Assembly (NCBI RefSeq): GCF_018691265.1
Contig: NW_024881278.1
Coordinates: 4,726,001 to 4,790,000 of the forward strand
DNA length: 64,000 nt
Direction: 5' to 3'
Source of the DNA: Tyto alba
Lineage: Eukaryota > Chordata > Aves > Strigiformes > Tytonidae
Below the pieces are notes generated by a model. The model saw only the letters and a program-made list of their open reading frames with translations, was not told the origin of the DNA and ran no database searches. The position numbers were made by a program, and so were the translations under genes. Shown in pieces: positions 42,224 through 64,000 of the stretch. How positions within the stretch are numbered: the stretch's first letter is position 1; the number at the start of each line of letters is the position of its first letter.

Positions 42224-42277
42224 AAAAAAAAAAAAAAAATTTCAAAGATTTTTTTTTTGTTTGTTTTTTGTTTTTTA
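42224..42277. repeat. A16 run and T-rich tract inside the CpG island
   Basis: An A16 run followed by TTTC and a T-rich (TTTG-like) stretch breaks the CpG island into a large left block and a small right block. It is compositionally unlike its surroundings, so it may be a later insertion or slippage product. Confidence 0.8.
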
Positions 42278-42370
42278 ATTATTTTCGAGCGCTTGTAATC
42301 GCTGCTGGCCGATCCGATCCCGGCCCCGTGTGGGGAGCCTCCGCCCCGCGGTCACTCCAGCGGCGGCACT

Positions 42371-45149
42371 TCCTCAAAGGCCTGCTCTGCCCTCTGTGCT
42401 CTGCCTCTTTATCCCCTGCCTCCCAGCAGTTCCCGGCTTAGAGGTAGATGCCAGGGGACTACCTGCCTTAGAAATACGAAGGGAAACACCGTAGTTTGGT
42501 TTCCCTGCCTTTACCTTAAAATGGATCTTTTCCTGCTGTAGTGCGAGTAACATCCTCCTGTCTTTCCAGACAAAGTTTGAAGTTCGGGGCTGTAAGGGCT
42601 AAAGTCTGTGGAGAGCTCAATGTGTAGAGTAATTGCTGCTTTTTTTATAGCTGTGTTGGCTAAAATGCTCAGTAGAAATACTGACGAGAGTCAGCAGTAG
42701 CCTGAAGACATGTTCCTAGCCTGTTTGATCTCCCTGTGCCGGGCGGTACAGCTGCAACCCAGGAGGAGCCCAGGAATTGGGGCGCGTTCCCAAAGCAGAT
42801 CCAGTCTTGACCTGAAGGGTTTAAGACATGGAGCACGCACAGCCCGCCCTGGCAGTTTGGGTTTTAATACGCAATAGTTAGTTGTCCTTGTTGCTTAGCT
42901 TGCCTCTTTTCCGAGACTAGGCTTTGTTTGTGCTGCGTACCCTGATAGATTTGCTAGTGTTTGTGTTTTCTTGCCATCAAACTAAAACCTCCTGGTTTGA
43001 AGAGGAAGTGGGGAAGCGAGCAGCTTTAGGGAATGATGGAGTGCCAGGATTAGCTGCACTGAGGCCATGGTTTTCCAAGCCAGCGTGAATGAAAGAGTTT
43101 CACCCACCCCTTGGGCTGCTCATTTTCACCCATGTCAGCACAAGCATTTGTATGCAGAATTAGACTGGGAAGCTAAACGAAATTTTAAAAGGAAAAAAAA
43201 AAAAATCCAGATCAGCTCCCAAGTGTTTTTGCTGGCATAAGAGGGCAGATGAGACTGATTCTCTTCTGTAACAATACTGGCTTACAGTGGACGAAGTGTA
43301 GGCAAAAGTATAGTAGTTCTGCCAGATTTCATACATATGCTTCCAAAATAAAATCACATAGTTCTCGTGCTCAGGCCAACTGTAGATTTGTTTCTTTTTA
43401 AAGCTGTTATTGGTGCTTTGGAGCATAACTAGTGGCATTTTGACTTTTCAAAAGGATTTTTGTTTTGCAACAATAACTGTTCTCTACACCTTGTACTGCC
43501 CTTGTGCTAGAAGCCTCGTCTGCCAGGGAGACCATCTCAGGAGCTGCATCTTGGACACTGTGCCTTCAGGACCTCCACCAGGTTCGCCCTGGTCTAACGC
43601 ACCTAAGCTAGTAAATCCACATGGCATACGGCAGCGCAAGTTCAAAATCTCAGCTCTATCCTGGAGGCAGTAGAGCCATAGTGTTTTCCAGTGTCCAACA
43701 CAATGTCTTTATTTACCAAGGCAAAACAAACTTCTTGGATAAGTATCAACCCTTGTTGGTTTAGTAACTGTTTGGTGAAAAGGTGTAGGCTGGCACATCC
43801 AAGAACCTAATTAACAGTAGCATTTGTTCCTGTAAATTAGCCTTTTGGAGTCATATGATTATGAAGTTGCAGTTTTCTGAGTTAGGGCTGTCTATAAGTC
43901 ATCACGATTTTAGAATTTCAGGGCAGACTCCCAGCACTGTTGTAGTGAAACTGCTTGGTAAGCTGATTTTCTCCTAAATGGACGGGTTTGAGCTTGACAG
44001 ATTGTTTAATTTCTATTGTCATTCATTTGGGGGGGGGATCAATCTAATCTTTAACAGGTACACTTTCAATGGCTTTACCTTTGGTATCACTTTTCCTTAT
44101 TAGTAGAATTTGTCATTACCACCAACTTTGTAAACAGCTCCTATTTATTTTTGATGTTAGAAGCAGTCTGTGTGCAGCACCTTTACCAGAGTCTCTGTGA
44201 CTTGGGGTCTCAGATGTTGCTGAAAGTCTGCAATAAATGGAAGTCATCCACTTTACTGCCTAAGCTTCAACTGCAAAGGCTTATTTCTTAGGGTTCAGTC
44301 TGACAGGACACTGAGTGCTAACCTGGCATCTTCTCTCACTGGTTAAATATCACAAATCCCTCCTGCAGCATCAGTCACCTTGTACCTCCAAGCTCTTCAG
44401 TAATTTGCAGAATTCTGCTGATGATAACCAAAGATTCTGCTTTGAGCATCTTCTCTAGTTTGGCTTGGCATGGTTACTGTTACCTGTCCTGGCAGGAGCC
44501 TGGTGGGATCTCAGACAATTCACTCAGCAGAGACAGGATGCATGCCTACATCTCTGTGCAAGCAGACAGTCAGCAGAAACTGCAGTTAATGTGCCTGGAT
44601 ATTGCTGGCAGAGAACCATTAAAGTTAGTTGTCTCCCCTCACATCTACCCAAATAGGTAAAACTACTCTCTGGTTTTAGTCCCATGGGACCGAGCTCGCA
44701 GGACTGCAGGTGTAAACTTTCATTCGCACTGAAAATTACAGCTGTAAGTGTACAAGTCAACAAAATTCCTTTGTTCACCAGACAGATTGCCAAAACAGAT
44801 CCCACCCTCAACCGCAGGCTTTACGGTGTCCAGACTGGCAGATCAGCACTGTATTGCAGGGAAACCTGGGTAAAACTGGGCTGTCTCTGCCCAACTGGAG
44901 ACACGGGAGTAGGTGGGGAGGAGGGGGTGGCAAAATCAGAATAAAACCAAAAAATCCCACGTGCTTATCTTGCATGAGTAATCACAAGAGCAGAGTCTAG
45001 TTCAGAGGTAACAAGATAACACATCTGAAGTTCCAGCCAAGGCCACTGCGAAGTCTTGGCAGCATGGAAGTATTTTGAGACTACAGAGAAATGTATTGGT
45101 TTCAGAGAGTTAAGGAAAAATATCCTCTTTGTTTATTTTGTTTTTGTAG
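42371..45149 (+). other. Inferred FERMT1 intron 1
   Basis: Between the CpG island and the exon 2 acceptor there is no frame with recognisable homology. The stretch contains an A13-type run near 43193 and a G8 run near 44030. It is interpreted as the first intron because the ATG exon begins with a strong acceptor and has no promoter-like sequence directly in front. Confidence 0.55.
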
Positions 45150-45171
45150 AGCTTACATAGACCTTTCCAAA

Positions 45172-63506
<18,335 letters not shown>

Positions 63507-63598
63507 GGTGAAGTAAACTCCTCCCTTTGCCTGCTTCTCCCCACAGCGAAGAAGACCAGAGATTAAACGAAAATCTCTCTGATTGTTAATTGCTGACT

Positions 63599-63604
63599 AA
63601 TAAA
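63599..63604 (+). terminator. Proximal polyadenylation signal AATAAA
   Basis: A canonical AATAAA lies 93 nt after the FERMT1 stop codon. It is followed by a T/G-rich stretch (CTTGTACATG, then CATCTTGTAATATG) suitable for cleavage-factor binding. It would give a very short 3' UTR. Confidence 0.55.
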
Positions 63605-63946
63605 TCTTGTACATGTCAATCCATCTTGTAATATGACTGGACTATTTGCAGTTTTTGTTAAATATTGAAGCCAAGGTCACTGGATGCAGTATGGCAACCC
63701 CATCAGCAACACTAAGAAAATTATCTTTGTTTTCCTTTTGTACAACTAGAACTTTTCCATAATCAGTGTCTAGCCACTGGTCATTTTTTAATCTAGTATT
63801 TTCAGTTGCAACAATCTGTTTAAGCATCCAGAACAAGTACCTTGAGGATACTGTACAGCAAATTTTCTTCTGTGTTAAAGCCGTGCAACTCCCACTGTTA
63901 AACTGGCCATTGTTGAAAAGGCCAGCATTTAACAGAACTAAACCTG

Positions 63947-63952
63947 AATAAA
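63947..63952 (+). terminator. Distal polyadenylation signal AATAAA
   Basis: A second canonical AATAAA lies about 440 nt after the stop codon, with a T-rich stretch (ATATTTTAAAG, then TTACTTGTC) downstream. It is the likelier site for the longer transcript. The window ends about 50 nt later. Confidence 0.6.
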
Positions 63953-64000
63953 TACATATTTTAAAGCTCCATTACTTGTCTAACGCTTGCACTGGGAACA

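Larger units (their letters stand above)
41700..42370. promoter_or_regulatory. CpG island, candidate FERMT1 promoter
   Basis: This is the only extended CpG-dense, GC-rich block in the window, and it lies about 3 kb before the FERMT1 start codon. It has no TATA box but carries Sp1-type GC boxes (for example 41916-41921 and the double box at 42137-42147). An AT-rich insert at about 42218-42290 interrupts it. In mammals the first FERMT1 exon is non-coding and separated from the ATG by an intron, which fits this position. Transcription in the opposite direction from the same island cannot be excluded. Confidence 0.72.
63507..63975 (+). other. FERMT1: FERMT1 3' UTR
   Basis: The sequence after the stop codon has no long reading frame. 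It contains two canonical polyadenylation hexamers, about 95 and 440 nt after the stop. The 3' end is placed some 20 nt after the second hexamer, which is an inference. Confidence 0.6.

Noticed and set aside
45091..45171. In-frame upstream ATG extending the FERMT1 start by 27 codons
   Set aside because: It lies before the exon 2 acceptor at 45149 and would be spliced out. Known kindlin-1 proteins begin at the equivalent of 45172.

Overview
This is nuclear DNA from a vertebrate, most probably a bird. The window contains one complete, intact protein-coding gene whose coding exons are interrupted by GT-AG introns. It also carries CR1 LINE fragments of the type that dominates bird and other sauropsid genomes, one CpG island, and many A/T homopolymer runs. 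No bacterial-style operons, CRISPR arrays, tRNA or rRNA genes were seen. Species cannot be fixed from the sequence alone. Compact introns (about 18 kb from start to stop codon) favour a bird over a crocodilian or turtle, but this is inference.

Layout. About 1 to 41.7 kb is non-coding on present evidence: low-complexity tracts, two recognisable CR1 pieces (near 13.9 kb and 14.9-15.3 kb), a perfect AT-rich hairpin near 2.57 kb, a 20-base G run near 20.67 kb, and one locally GC-rich patch at 35.4-35.9 kb that is open in several frames but resembles no protein I know. About 41.7 to 42.37 kb is a TATA-less CpG island with Sp1-type boxes, a (GGGCC)n G-rich tract and a C-rich tandem tract. It is the best promoter candidate for the gene downstream. 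About 42.4 to 45.15 kb is the inferred first intron. From 45,172 to 63,506 lies FERMT1 (kindlin-1): 14 coding exons on the plus strand, 677 codons plus stop, every exon junction in frame. The 3' UTR follows with two AATAAA signals, at 63,599 and 63,947, so the gene ends essentially at the window edge.

Function. Kindlin-1 is a FERM-domain adaptor of focal adhesions. Together with talin it binds beta-integrin tails and activates integrins, chiefly in epithelia. The integrin-binding Gln611-Trp612 pair falls at exactly those positions in the reconstructed protein. In mammals FERMT1 lies beside a large gene desert leading to BMP2, so the 41 kb upstream may be part of a similar regulatory interval. 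That rests on known synteny and is not shown by this sequence.

The most notable observation is that coding exon 7 appears to end in a non-canonical GC donor (CAG|GCACGT at 52,913/52,914). I found no convincing undescribed biological system here.
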